Source of the DNA: Nocardioides sp. Root122
GTDB lineage: Bacteria; Actinomycetota; Actinomycetes; Propionibacteriales; Nocardioidaceae
Direction: 5' to 3'
DNA length: 64,000 nucleotides
NCBI RefSeq assembly: GCF_001425025.1
Contig: NZ_LMDE01000010.1
Location: forward strand, 578,212-642,211
Under the pieces are notes generated by a model. It was not told the DNA's origin. It did not search any database and saw nothing but the letters and a program-made list of their open reading frames with translations. Positions 21,465 through 29,334 of the stretch are shown in pieces (position 1 is the stretch's first letter; the number at the start of each line of letters is the position of its first letter). The position numbers were made by a program, and so were the translations under genes.

Positions 21465-23528
21465 TCAGTCGGTCGACTCGTCGGTCGACACGTCGCGCAC
21501 CGGCGCGGGTCGCACGGGCAGCGGCGGCACCACGCCGCCCTTGGTCGGGCAGTACTGGTGGTAGGAGCACCAGTCGCACAGCCGCGACGGGCTCGGTCGC
21601 CAGTCACCGGTCTGCTGCGCGAGCTGGATGGCCGTCCAGATCGCCTCGACCTTGCGCTCGGTGGCGCGGAGGTCGTCCTCGTCGGGCTCGTAGCGCACGA
21701 TCTCGCCGTTGCCGAGGTAGATCAGCTGCAGCACCGACGGGACGATCCCGCGCAGGCGCCAGATCACCAGCGCGTAGAACTTCATCTGGAACAGCGCCTT
21801 GGCCTCGAAGCCCTCGCTCGGGCTGCGCCCGGTGTTGTGTGTTGGGATGAAGCCCTCGCCGCACAGGTACATGGAATCCGGCGCGTCTACAGCGACGCAC
21901 TGCGTCGGCACGGAGGCGACCTGGTCCACCCGAGCAATCACCCGTCGGCTGGAGAGATCCTGTTGCAGAGGCGTGATTGCTCCTTGGGAGGCGAGTGCCT
22001 TGCGGGGAAGTGAGAAGGGGTTGAACCACGACGGCGTGAACTCGATGACGTGCCATGTCCGGTCGTTGCGGACGGCGTTCGTGTAGGGCTTCTGGGAGTG
22101 GCACGGATTGATGCCCAAGGTGCGCATCAGCTCGACCACGTCACGAGCCAACGTGTCGTCAGTGGTCGTGAACCAGGCTCGGCGGCGCGTCGTGTTCCAC
22201 CATCCATCCGTGTCCATGAGGCCCCGCAGGAGCGCGATGCGCTGCTCCGTCCCGCTTCGTAGGAACCGACGCGGAATGTGCTTGTTGTGCAACAGGCCCT
22301 CGCGCCGTAGCTTGCCCGACAAGGACAGGTTGACCTGGACCGCCCCGCGGTGCAGCTCCTCGTGAGCGCAGCGCCTCGTCTGATGCCCTACGGTCGCCGG
22401 ACGGAACTCGTCATGTCCGAAGGTGCACTGGCTGGGGTCCTTGGACGGTGTGACGCGGAAGGCTGACTGTTCCTCCCGAACAAGGACTGCCTTGTCCCAG
22501 GCGGCCTTCACGAGGACGAGGGTGTCGGCAAGGTCCTTCTTGCCAACCGTGAGACCGCCATTGGCGCAATCACCGTCTCCGAGCCACGCACCCAGCAACC
22601 ACGGATCGATGGGAAGCTCGACATCGGGGGTGACCAGTGGAGACGCCGACGACACCCAGAGCGAGCTGGGTCGGCCGTCGGCTCGCAGCGCCGCCAGCTC
22701 ACGGGCAAGGGACTCGGTGCTGATCACGTCCTCCACCTGCTGCTGCCGTCTGCTGGTGACGACCCTCCACAGGTGGACGTTGTCCGCGACCACCGAAGAT
22801 CCATCCTTGAACGACACCCGGTAGCAAGGTCGGTGGTGCACCTGTGACTTCGCGACGACCCGCGTCGCACGTCCGCTTCGACCGAGGAGCTCGTCGCCCA
22901 CGGCGACATCTGCCATCGTGGTCCAACCAGTGGGAGTGGGAAGAGGGGTGTCGAGGGCTAGGCCCTTGTAGTCGACCACCCTGACCCGGCCGTCGGGCGC
23001 GACGTCGATGCGGTCGACGAACCCCCGGAGCAGCAGCCTGGAGTCGAGGAGCGCCTCGACGTAGAGCTCGCGCTCCGCCGGCTCGAGGCGGCGGGGGTCC
23101 TCGAGGTCGAAGTAGCGCGCCAGCACCGTGCGGCAGGACGCCAACCACGAGGCGACGTCGGGGCCCTCGCCGGAGAACATCTCGGCCAGCCCCGGCTCCG
23201 CCTCGAGCAGCGCGTCCCAGGCCGGCACGAGCATGTCGGCGGCCCGGTCGGGCGTGCGGTCGGGCGCCGGGAGGTCGAAGAGGTCCTCGAGGACCTTGTG
23301 CACCACGGTGCCCCGCACCGCGTCCGGTGAGGGCTCCTCGGGGAGCTTGTCGATCGTGCGGAAGCGGTACATCAGGGGGCAGGCCATGAAGTCGCCGGCA
23401 CGGCTGGGCGACAGCGCCCCGAGGACGTCGACTCCGTCCACTGGTGTGGAGACCCGCTCGGCGGGAGAGTCCGCGGGGGAGCCGGCGAGGGAGTCGCCGG
23501 ACGAGGACGGTGCAGCGGAGATCGACAT
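21465..23528 (-). CDS. Cas4/AddB-like PD-(D/E)XK Fe-S nuclease precursor with embedded intein
   Basis: The 687-residue frame encodes a 310-residue RecB-family nuclease split by a 377-residue intein. Host motifs: LSPSRAGDFMACP with Cys 50; GTVVHKVLE (His 77); GFVDRID (Asp 172); VVDYK (Asp 186, Lys 188); then, after the intein, TGRSPSEGFEAKALFQMKFY with the Q...Y motif (581-585); and CDWCSYHQYC (Cys 651, 654, 660). Cys 50 plus the three C-terminal Cys is the 4Fe-4S arrangement of Cas4/AddB nucleases. The intein sits immediately after catalytic Lys 188, so activity must require splicing. ATG 23528 has TAGGGT on its strand 9 nt upstream. A stand-alone actinobacterial nuclease of unknown precise role, probably in DNA repair. 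Confidence 0.92.
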   Translation of the reverse strand: MSISAAPSSSGDSLAGSPADSPAERVSTPVDGVDVLGALSPSRAGDFMACPLMYRFRTIDKLPEEPSPDAVRGTVVHKVLEDLFDLPAPDRTPDRAADMLVPAWDALLEAEPGLAEMFSGEGPDVASWLASCRTVLARYFDLEDPRRLEPAERELYVEALLDSRLLLRGFVDRIDVAPDGRVRVVDYKGLALDTPLPTPTGWTTMADVAVGDELLGRSGRATRVVAKSQVHHRPCYRVSFKDGSSVVADNVHLWRVVTSRRQQQVEDVISTESLARELAALRADGRPSSLWVSSASPLVTPDVELPIDPWLLGAWLGDGDCANGGLTVGKKDLADTLVLVKAAWDKAVLVREEQSAFRVTPSKDPSQCTFGHDEFRPATVGHQTRRCAHEELHRGAVQVNLSLSGKLRREGLLHNKHIPRRFLRSGTEQRIALLRGLMDTDGWWNTTRRRAWFTTTDDTLARDVVELMRTLGINPCHSQKPYTNAVRNDRTWHVIEFTPSWFNPFSLPRKALASQGAITPLQQDLSSRRVIARVDQVASVPTQCVAVDAPDSMYLCGEGFIPTHNTGRSPSEGFEAKALFQMKFYALVIWRLRGIVPSVLQLIYLGNGEIVRYEPDEDDLRATERKVEAIWTAIQLAQQTGDWRPSPSRLCDWCSYHQYCPTKGGVVPPLPVRPAPVRDVSTDESTD
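21834..22964 (-). other. Class 3 intein with LAGLIDADG homing endonuclease (within nuclease gene)
   Basis: A 377-residue in-frame insertion between host Lys 188 and Thr. It begins GLALDTPLPTPTGWTTM, so residue 1 is Gly instead of Cys or Ser, and ends PTHN before extein Thr. Block B reads ADNVHLWRV with Trp 66 at position 12; block F reads TQCVAVDAPD with Cys 356 at position 4; block G has Thr 375 at position 5. This is the W-C-T set that defines class 3 inteins, which use the block F Cys as first nucleophile. Two LAGLIDADG motifs are present: LLGAWLGDG (123-131) and LLRGLMDTDG (245-254). A Cys/His cluster (Cys 180, His 184, Cys 199, His 201, His 205) lies between them. GC content is lower than the flanks (37 of 60 in one sampled line against 46 of 60 in the host part), as expected for transfer. 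Confidence 0.9.
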
Positions 23529-23596
23529 GACGCGGCCACCCTAGGCGAGGCGTACGACAGCGCCGTGCGCGCGGACCGCCTGTGGGTGGCGTTCGT

Positions 23597-23602
23597 TAGG
23601 GT
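23597..23602 (+). promoter_or_regulatory. Leaderless -10 of the site-2 protease gene
   Basis: TAGGGT ends 6 nt before the GTG at 23609, which supports that start over later in-frame codons. Confidence 0.6.
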
Positions 23603-23608
23603 CGTGTC

Positions 23609-24784
23609 GTGCCTGATGAGAGACCCGGTCCGCCCGCTGCCCAGCCGCAGCCGACCCGCCGCGGCCCGCGGGCACCGGGCACGCTCAGGATCGGGTCGAT
23701 CGCCGGCATCGACGTGCTGATCACCAGCTCGTGGATCCTCGTGGCGATCCTGATCTCGCTGTCGTTCGCACCGCGCATCGAGCAGGTCGAGCCCGGCCTT
23801 GGCTTCTGGAAGTACGTCGCCGGCCTGGTCTTCGCCGTCGTGCTCTACCTGTCCGTGCTGCTGCACGAGGCCTCCCACGCGGTCACCGCCCAGCGCCTCG
23901 GCTACGGCGTCACCTCCATCACGCTGCACTTCCTCGGCGGCATGACCGAGATCGACGGCCAGTCGCGCAAGCCGCGCCACGAGTTCTGGATCGCGGTGGT
24001 CGGTCCGCTGACCTCGATCGCGGTGGGCCTGGCGGCCGCCGGGCTCTGGTTCGTGGTCCCCGACGGCCTGGTGCGGGAGGCGGTCTGGAGCCTCGCTGCG
24101 GCCAACCTCGTCATCGGCGTGCTCAACCTCGTGCCCGGCCTGCCGCTCGACGGCGGGCGCGTGCTCAAGGCGCTGGTCTGGGGCGCCTCGGGCAACCAGC
24201 ACCGCGCCACGATCGTGGCCGGCTGGGGCGGTCGCCTGGCCGCGTTGGCGCTGCTCGCGTGGCCAGTGGTGCAGGAGCCGCTCACGGGCGTGCCGGCGTC
24301 GATCATGGACCTCGTCCTCGTCTTCATCCTCGGCCTCTTCCTCTGGACCGGGGCGACCGCGGCGATGACCCACGCCCGGCTCCGCCAACGGTTGCCGGCG
24401 CTCGTGGCGCGCCCTCTCGCGCGCCGCACCCTGACCGTCCCTGCGGACCTCCCGCTGGCCGAGGCGGTGCGCCGCGCCCAGGAGGCGCAGGCGGGGAGCA
24501 TCGTGACGGTCTCGCCCGACGGTCGTCCGCTGGGCATCGTCAACGAGGCGGCGGTGACCGCGATGCCCGCCGAGCGGCGCCCGTGGGTGCCGGTGTCCAC
24601 CGTCGCGCGGGCGATGGAGGAGGGCCTGACCCTGCCCGCCACGGTCGCGGGGGAGGAGCTCATCCTCGCGATCAGCAGGCGACCCGCCGAGGAGTACCTC
24701 CTCGTCGAGGACGACGGCCGCATCTACGGCGTGCTCGCCACCGCCGACGTCGACCGGGCCTTCCGCGACAACGCCGCCGGCTGA
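23609..24784 (+). CDS. Site-2 protease (M50 family) with C-terminal CBS domains
   Basis: A 391-residue intramembrane zinc metalloprotease. The metal site is HEASH (His 86, Glu 87, His 90) in the third hydrophobic segment, with the third ligand in LPLDGGR (Asp 181). After the membrane part (about residues 20-245), residues 250-391 carry a pair of CBS-like repeats, probably a nucleotide-sensing module. Relatives cleave membrane-bound regulators, but the substrate is unknown; the rhomboid-like neighbours found in signalling operons are absent. Diverges from the intein-containing nuclease gene. Confidence 0.92.
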   Translation: MPDERPGPPAAQPQPTRRGPRAPGTLRIGSIAGIDVLITSSWILVAILISLSFAPRIEQVEPGLGFWKYVAGLVFAVVLYLSVLLHEASHAVTAQRLGYGVTSITLHFLGGMTEIDGQSRKPRHEFWIAVVGPLTSIAVGLAAAGLWFVVPDGLVREAVWSLAAANLVIGVLNLVPGLPLDGGRVLKALVWGASGNQHRATIVAGWGGRLAALALLAWPVVQEPLTGVPASIMDLVLVFILGLFLWTGATAAMTHARLRQRLPALVARPLARRTLTVPADLPLAEAVRRAQEAQAGSIVTVSPDGRPLGIVNEAAVTAMPAERRPWVPVSTVARAMEEGLTLPATVAGEELILAISRRPAEEYLLVEDDGRIYGVLATADVDRAFRDNAAG

Positions 24785-24805
24785 GCGAATCGGCCCTCCG
24801 GCCAC

Positions 24806-24811
24806 TAGTCT
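24806..24811 (+). promoter_or_regulatory. Leaderless -10 of trmI
   Basis: TAGTCT ends 7 nt before the ATG at 24819; no ribosome-binding site is visible. Confidence 0.55.
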
Positions 24812-24818
24812 GCGCGGC

Positions 24819-25793
24819 ATGTCCGAGCAGTCTCCCGACGTCCCTGCCGAGGCCTGGTCCGGCGTCCACCGCGGCCCCCTGCGTGAGGGCGAGTGGGTTC
24901 GCCTCGTCGACCAGAAGGGCCGCAAGCACAACTTCGAGCTCGTCGGGGGCAAGCGCTTCTTCTCCAACAAGGGTCACCTCGACCACGACGACCTCATCGG
25001 CCGCGAGGAAGGCTTCACCGTCACCTCGTCGGCCGGCGGGCAGTACCTCGTCTTCCGCCCGCTGCTCAACGAGTTCGTCGTCTCGATGCCGCGCGGTGCG
25101 GCCGTGGTCTACCCGAAGGACGCGGCCCAGATCGTGTCGCTGGCCGACATCTACCCCGGCGCCCGGGTGGTCGAGGCGGGTGCCGGCTCCGGGGCGCTCA
25201 CCTGCTCGCTGCTGCGCGCCGTCGGGCCGTGGGGCCGGGTGACCTCCTTCGAGCTCCGCGAGGAGTTCGCGGACGTGGCGCGGCGCAACGTCAACCAGTT
25301 CTTCTCCGCACCCGAGGGCCAGACCCACCCGGCCTGGGACCTGCGCCTGGGTGACCTCAAGGACGGCCTGCCCTCGCTCGGCGCGAAGGTCGACCGCGTC
25401 ATCCTCGACATGCTCGACCCGTGGAGCTGCGTCGACGCCGTCGCGGACGCGCTCGTCCCCGGGGGCATCGTGTGCGCCTACGTCGCCACGACCACCCAGC
25501 TCTCCCGGGTGGTCGAGACGCTGCGCACCCACGGCGGCTTCACCGAGCCGCAGCCCTGGGAGTCGCTGGTGCGCGACTGGCACGTCGAGGGCCTCGCGGT
25601 CCGCCCCGGCCACAAGATGATCGGTCACACCGCCTTCCTCGTCACCGCCCGCCGCATGGCCCCGGGGGAGAAGCCGCCGCGCAAGACCCGCCGTCCCGCG
25701 CCGGGCGCGTACGGCCCGGACTACACCGGCCCACGCCCGGCCGACGTACCTCCTCTGGAAGCCACCGACGGCCACCCCGACACCGACAGGTGA
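24819..25793 (+). CDS. trmI: tRNA (adenine-58-N1)-methyltransferase TrmI
   Basis: A 324-residue S-adenosylmethionine-dependent enzyme that methylates A58 in the T-loop of tRNA; relatives are tetramers (Rv2118c in Mycobacterium). The N-terminal beta domain (1-80) ends at VVYPKDAAQIVSLADIYPG; the SAM site is VVEAGAGSGALT (about 118-129) and the acidic ribose-binding Glu lies in SFELREEF. RVILDMLDPWS is the family catalytic loop. The tail after 285 is basic and Pro-rich. Overlaps the next gene by 4 bp. Confidence 0.95.
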   Translation: MSEQSPDVPAEAWSGVHRGPLREGEWVRLVDQKGRKHNFELVGGKRFFSNKGHLDHDDLIGREEGFTVTSSAGGQYLVFRPLLNEFVVSMPRGAAVVYPKDAAQIVSLADIYPGARVVEAGAGSGALTCSLLRAVGPWGRVTSFELREEFADVARRNVNQFFSAPEGQTHPAWDLRLGDLKDGLPSLGAKVDRVILDMLDPWSCVDAVADALVPGGIVCAYVATTTQLSRVVETLRTHGGFTEPQPWESLVRDWHVEGLAVRPGHKMIGHTAFLVTARRMAPGEKPPRKTRRPAPGAYGPDYTGPRPADVPPLEATDGHPDTDR

Positions 25794-26365
25794 CCGGGGT
25801 CGAGGTCGTCGACTGGTCGCCGCAGTGGGCCGGCCAGTTCGACGAGGTGGCCGCCGTCCTGCGCGACGCGCTGGCCGACCTCGCGTCCGCCCGGGTCGAG
25901 CACGTCGGCTCCACCTCGGTGCCGGGGCTCGCGGCGAAGCCGGTCCTGGACGTCGACGTGGTCGTGGCGCCCGGTGACGTCCCCGCGGCGATCGCCGCGC
26001 TGGAGTCCGTCGGCTACGAGCACCGCGGAGACCTCGGGGTCACCGGCCGGGAGGCCTTCTTCGCCCCGGGGCCGCCGCGTCGCAACGTCTACGTCTGCGC
26101 CGAGGGCACCGCCAACGTGCGCAACCACCTCGCGGTCCGTGACGTGCTGCGCAGCCGCGACGACCTGCGCGACGCGTACGCCGACGTCAAGCGCGCGCTC
26201 GCGGCCGATCCCGGGATGGACACCGACACCTACGTCGCCGGCAAGTCCGCGGTCCTCCAGCAGGTGCTCGAGGCGTCCGGCGCGTTCAGCGACGCCGAGC
26301 TCGACGCGATCCGCCGGCTCAACGACGGCTGGAGGCCGGGTGACGCCGGCGTTGCGAAACGGTGA
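25790..26365 (+). CDS. GrpB family protein (nucleotidyltransferase-like)
   Basis: A 191-residue member of the GrpB/UPF0157 family with the diagnostic core ARVEHVGSTSVPGLAAKPVLDVDVVV (core VGSTSVPGL, then the metal-binding DVDV). The fold resembles polymerase-beta nucleotidyltransferases. Biological role unknown. The GTG start overlaps the trmI stop by 4 bp (GTGA), so the genes are translationally coupled. Confidence 0.9.
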   Translation: MTGVEVVDWSPQWAGQFDEVAAVLRDALADLASARVEHVGSTSVPGLAAKPVLDVDVVVAPGDVPAAIAALESVGYEHRGDLGVTGREAFFAPGPPRRNVYVCAEGTANVRNHLAVRDVLRSRDDLRDAYADVKRALAADPGMDTDTYVAGKSAVLQQVLEASGAFSDAELDAIRRLNDGWRPGDAGVAKR

Positions 26366-26408
26366 TCAACACGGCGAGATAAGCACTTCCGTCTCGACGC
26401 CCAGTGGG

Positions 26409-26414
26409 TAGTGT
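26409..26414 (+). promoter_or_regulatory. -10 element upstream of arc
   Basis: TAGTGT lies 32 bp before the arc ATG, giving a leader of about 25 nt containing GGGAAGAGG as ribosome-binding site. Confidence 0.4.
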
Positions 26415-26445
26415 CGCAAGGGAGCACGACGGGAAGAGGTGCGAG

Positions 26446-28191
26446 ATGACTGAGCCGACACGCGAGCAACTTGCCACTCAGGTGCGCTACCTGGAGGCAG
26501 AGGTCACCGACCTGCGCCGCCGCCTCGACGACGCGCCGGGGCAGGGCCGAGGCCTGGAGACGCGCCTGGCGGACGCCCAGCGGTCGCTGGCCGCGGTGTC
26601 CAGCCAGAACGAGCGACTGGCGCAGACCCTGCGCGACGCACGTGACCAGATCACCACGCTCAAGGAGGAGGTCGACCGGCTGGCCCAGCCGCCAGCGGGC
26701 TTCGGCACCTTCCTCACGCGCAACGACGACGACTCCGTCGACGTCTTCACCGGTGGCCGCAAGCTGCGCGTGAGCGTCAGCCCGGCCGTCGAGCTCGACG
26801 GCCTGGTCCGTGGCCAGGAGGTCATGCTCAACGAGGCCCTCAACGTCGTCGCCGCGCTGGACTTCGAGCAGGTCGGCGAGGTCGTCATGCTCAAGGAGAT
26901 CCTCGCCGACGGCGAGCGCGCCCTCGTGATCGCCAACGCCGACGAGGAACGCGTCGTCCGGCTCGCCGAGCCGCTGCGCGCCGAGGACGTCACCATCCGC
27001 GCCGGCGACTCGCTGCTGCTCGACACCCGCGCCGGCTACGTCTACGAGGTGGTGCCCAAGTCCGAGGTCGAGGAGCTGGTGCTGGAGGAGGTGCCCGACA
27101 TCGACTACACGCAGATCGGCGGCCTCACCACCCAGATCGACGCCATCCGCGACGCGGTCGAGCTGCCCTACCTCCACCCCGAGCTGTTCAAGGACCACGA
27201 GCTCAAGCCCCCGAAGGGCGTGCTCCTCTACGGCCCGCCCGGCTGCGGCAAGACGCTGATCGCGAAGGCGGTCGCCAACTCGCTGGCCAAGAAGGTCGCC
27301 GAGCGCACCGGTGCATCCGGGAAGTCGTACTTCCTCAACATCAAGGGCCCCGAGCTGCTCAACAAGTACGTCGGCGAGACCGAGCGCCACATCCGCCTGG
27401 TCTTCCAGCGGGCGCGCGAGAAAGCCTCGCTGGGCACGCCGGTCATCGTGTTCTTCGACGAGATGGACTCGCTGTTCCGCACCCGCGGCTCCGGGGTGTC
27501 CTCCGACGTGGAGAACACGATCGTGCCCCAGCTGCTGAGCGAGATCGACGGCGTCGAGGCACTGGAGAACGTCCTGGTCATCGGCGCCTCCAACCGCGAG
27601 GACATGATCGACCCGGCCATCCTGCGTCCGGGGCGGCTCGACGTGAAGATCAAGATCGAGCGTCCCGACGCCGAGTCGGCGCGTGACATCTTCTCCAAGT
27701 ACCTCACGCCCACGCTGCCGCTGCACGCCGAGGACCTCGGCGAGTTCCACGGCGACCGCGCGGCCACGGTCAACGCGATGATCCGGGCGACGGTCGAGCG
27801 GATGTACACCGAGTCGGAGGAGAACCGCTTCCTCGAGGTCACCTACGCCAACGGCGACAAGGAGGTCCTCTACTTCAAGGACTTCAACTCCGGCGCGATG
27901 ATCCAGAACATCGTCGACCGCGCCAAGAAGATGGCGATCAAGGACTTCCTCGACAGCGACCTCAACCCGGCGCAGCGCGGCCTGCGGGTCCAGCACATGC
28001 TCCAGGCGTGCGTGGACGAGTTCAAGGAGAACGAGGACCTGCCCAACACGACCAACCCCGACGACTGGGCGCGGATCTCGGGCAAGAAGGGTGAGCGCAT
28101 CGTGTTCATCCGCACCCTCATCACCGGCAAGCAGGGCACCGAGCCCGGCCGCTCCATCGACACCGTCGCCAACACCGGGCAGTACCTGTGA
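26446..28191 (+). CDS. arc: Proteasome-associated AAA+ ATPase ARC/Mpa
   Basis: A 581-residue hexameric unfoldase that binds Pup-tagged proteins and threads them into the 20S proteasome. Order: N-terminal coiled coil for Pup binding (about 5-80), tandem OB domains (about 85-220), AAA domain with Walker A GPPGCGKT (263-270), Walker [10 protein letters not shown] (Asp 338, Glu 339) and sensor ASNRED. The C-terminus NTGQYL ends with the penultimate Tyr that docks into the proteasome alpha ring. ATG 26446 is preceded by an AGAGG ribosome-binding site; the frame opens 42 bp earlier. First gene of the proteasome locus. Confidence 0.96.
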   Translation: MTEPTREQLATQVRYLEAEVTDLRRRLDDAPGQGRGLETRLADAQRSLAAVSSQNERLAQTLRDARDQITTLKEEVDRLAQPPAGFGTFLTRNDDDSVDVFTGGRKLRVSVSPAVELDGLVRGQEVMLNEALNVVAALDFEQVGEVVMLKEILADGERALVIANADEERVVRLAEPLRAEDVTIRAGDSLLLDTRAGYVYEVVPKSEVEELVLEEVPDIDYTQIGGLTTQIDAIRDAVELPYLHPELFKDHELKPPKGVLLYGPPGCGKTLIAKAVANSLAKKVAERTGASGKSYFLNIKGPELLNKYVGETERHIRLVFQRAREKASLGTPVIVFFDEMDSLFRTRGSGVSSDVENTIVPQLLSEIDGVEALENVLVIGASNREDMIDPAILRPGRLDVKIKIERPDAESARDIFSKYLTPTLPLHAEDLGEFHGDRAATVNAMIRATVERMYTESEENRFLEVTYANGDKEVLYFKDFNSGAMIQNIVDRAKKMAIKDFLDSDLNPAQRGLRVQHMLQACVDEFKENEDLPNTTNPDDWARISGKKGERIVFIRTLITGKQGTEPGRSIDTVANTGQYL

Positions 28192-28198
28192 GCCGCTG

Positions 28199-28546
28199 AT
28201 GGCGGCGGAGGACGACCTCGGGCACAGCGACATCGAGGCTGCGCTGGCGACCCGGCGCGAGCTCGGCGCACGCTACGACGCCGAGCTGGTCGAGGGCTTC
28301 GCCGAGCGCATCGAACGGGCGGTGGACCGCCGGGTGGCCGACCAGGTGGCGCTCCAGCGCGGACGTACGGCGGCGGTGGCGGGCGGTGGCGCCCGCCAGC
28401 TGGCGCTCGGCATCGTCTCGCTCATCGCGTTCATCCCGATCAGCATCGCGTTGGGCGTCAACGGCCAGTTCGCCGCACTCCTGGTCACGCTGGCCGGCAT
28501 CGTGGCGGTCAACCTCGCCCACGCCTGGCAGTCGCGCCAGTCCTGA
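28199..28546 (+). CDS. Small two-helix membrane protein in proteasome locus
   Basis: A 115-residue protein I do not recognise. The first 60 residues are hydrophilic and helix-prone (ALATRRELGARYDAELVEGF), followed by two hydrophobic segments at about 68-84 and 88-105 and a short basic tail. It starts 7 bp after arc, so it is probably cotranscribed with arc. The layout (soluble helix then two membrane spans) matches small actinobacterial integral membrane proteins of unknown role. Whether it relates to the proteasome is open. Confidence 0.75.
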   Translation: MAAEDDLGHSDIEAALATRRELGARYDAELVEGFAERIERAVDRRVADQVALQRGRTAAVAGGGARQLALGIVSLIAFIPISIALGVNGQFAALLVTLAGIVAVNLAHAWQSRQS

Positions 28547-28589
28547 GCGCCCCACCCGCCGGGAGGGCCCGGGCGAGGGCCGCGAGGGC

Positions 28590-28595
28590 TAGGTT
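28590..28595 (+). promoter_or_regulatory. Leaderless -10 of the 25-residue peptide gene
   Basis: TAGGTT, 6 nt before ATG 28602, with no ribosome-binding site at the ATG. Confidence 0.5.
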
Positions 28596-28601
28596 GAACG
28601 A

Positions 28602-28679
28602 ATGCGAACCATTCTGATCATCGTCGTCATCGTCGTCATCGTCATCTTCCTGATGGGGTTCCTGCGCCGCGGCCGCTGA
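28602..28679 (+). CDS. 25-residue single-span membrane peptide
   Basis: A very short frame: MRTILIIVVIVVIVIF, then LMGFLRRGR and a stop. Residues 4-21 form one hydrophobic helix, with Arg 2 at the N-terminus and a basic RRGR tail, a typical bitopic membrane peptide. TAGGTT (28590-28595) ends exactly 6 nt before the ATG, the same leaderless signal used by neighbouring genes, which argues that it is a real gene. Function unknown; it may act as a small regulator of a membrane complex. Confidence 0.6.
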   Translation: MRTILIIVVIVVIVIFLMGFLRRGR

Positions 28680-28698
28680 GCCGCGTCGCCCCGTCCCC

Positions 28699-29322
28699 TC
28701 AATCCGCCCGCAGCCGGTAGCCGAAGGTCCACGGCCGGCTGGCGGCCGGACCGGGGAGGTACTCCTGCTGCAGCTCCCGGACGTGCCACCCTGCCTCCGC
28801 GACGAGGGCCGGCACGTCGCGCGTGAGGTGGCAGCCGCCCGCGATCGCGCGCTGCACCGGCTCGAGGCGCCGCTGCCAGCGGCGTACGGGCTCGTCGGGG
28901 GCCAGCCCGTGCTCCAGCACGTGCAGGGTGCCGCCGTCGCGCACCACCCGACGGACCTCGCGCAGCGCTCGCAGCGCGTCGGGGATGGTGCACAGGCTGA
29001 AGGTGACCAGCGCGCTGTCGTGCGAGCCGTCGGCCAGGTCGAGACGCTGGCCGTCGAGCCCGGCGCGCTCGACCGGCAGCCCGGTGCGCGCCCGACGGCG
29101 CTCCGACAGCTGCCAGGCGAGGTCGGAGGGCTCGATGGCTGTGACGCCGGTGACCTCACCCGGGTACCACCGGACGTTGAGGCCGCTGCCGAAGCCGATC
29201 TCCAGCACGCGGCCGGTGAGCCCCGCGCAGGCGACCTCGCGGAGCTCACCGACCTCCGTCCCGCGCAGGCTGAGGTCGGTCAGGCGAGGCACGACGCGTT
29301 CGTCCCACAGCCGTAGGCTCAT
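28699..29322 (-). CDS. Class I SAM-dependent methyltransferase
   Basis: A 207-residue methyltransferase with SAM motif I RVLEIGFGSGLNVRWYP (about residues 38-54), an acidic motif II in VTAIEPSD and a motif near LHVLEHGLAPDEP. The pattern resembles UbiE/Methyltransf_11 proteins; substrate unknown. It lies on the opposite strand from the proteasome genes, and its ATG is only 3 nt from the dop ATG. TACGCT on its strand (plus-strand 29329-29334) ends 6 nt upstream, so both divergent messages are probably leaderless. Confidence 0.9.
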   Translation of the reverse strand: MSLRLWDERVVPRLTDLSLRGTEVGELREVACAGLTGRVLEIGFGSGLNVRWYPGEVTGVTAIEPSDLAWQLSERRRARTGLPVERAGLDGQRLDLADGSHDSALVTFSLCTIPDALRALREVRRVVRDGGTLHVLEHGLAPDEPVRRWQRRLEPVQRAIAGGCHLTRDVPALVAEAGWHVRELQQEYLPGPAASRPWTFGYRLRAD

Positions 29323-29334
29323 GCCATGAGCGTA
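29314..29334. promoter_or_regulatory. Near-perfect 21-bp palindrome carrying two divergent leaderless starts
   Basis: Plus strand: TAGGCT (29314-29319), CATGCC, ATG of dop at 29326. Minus strand: TACGCT (29334-29329), CATGGC, ATG of the methyltransferase at 29322. Both -10 hexamers are 6 nt from their start codon, and each lies inside the first codons of the opposite gene. The arms TACGCTCATG and CATGAGCcTA differ at one pair besides the central base. Confidence 0.6.

Noticed and set aside
21834..22964. Interpretation of the insertion as an ordinary class 1 intein with a mutated, inactive first residue
   Set aside because: The complete W-C-T set, including a Cys at block F position 4 and HLW in block B, fits class 3 much better than decay of class 1.
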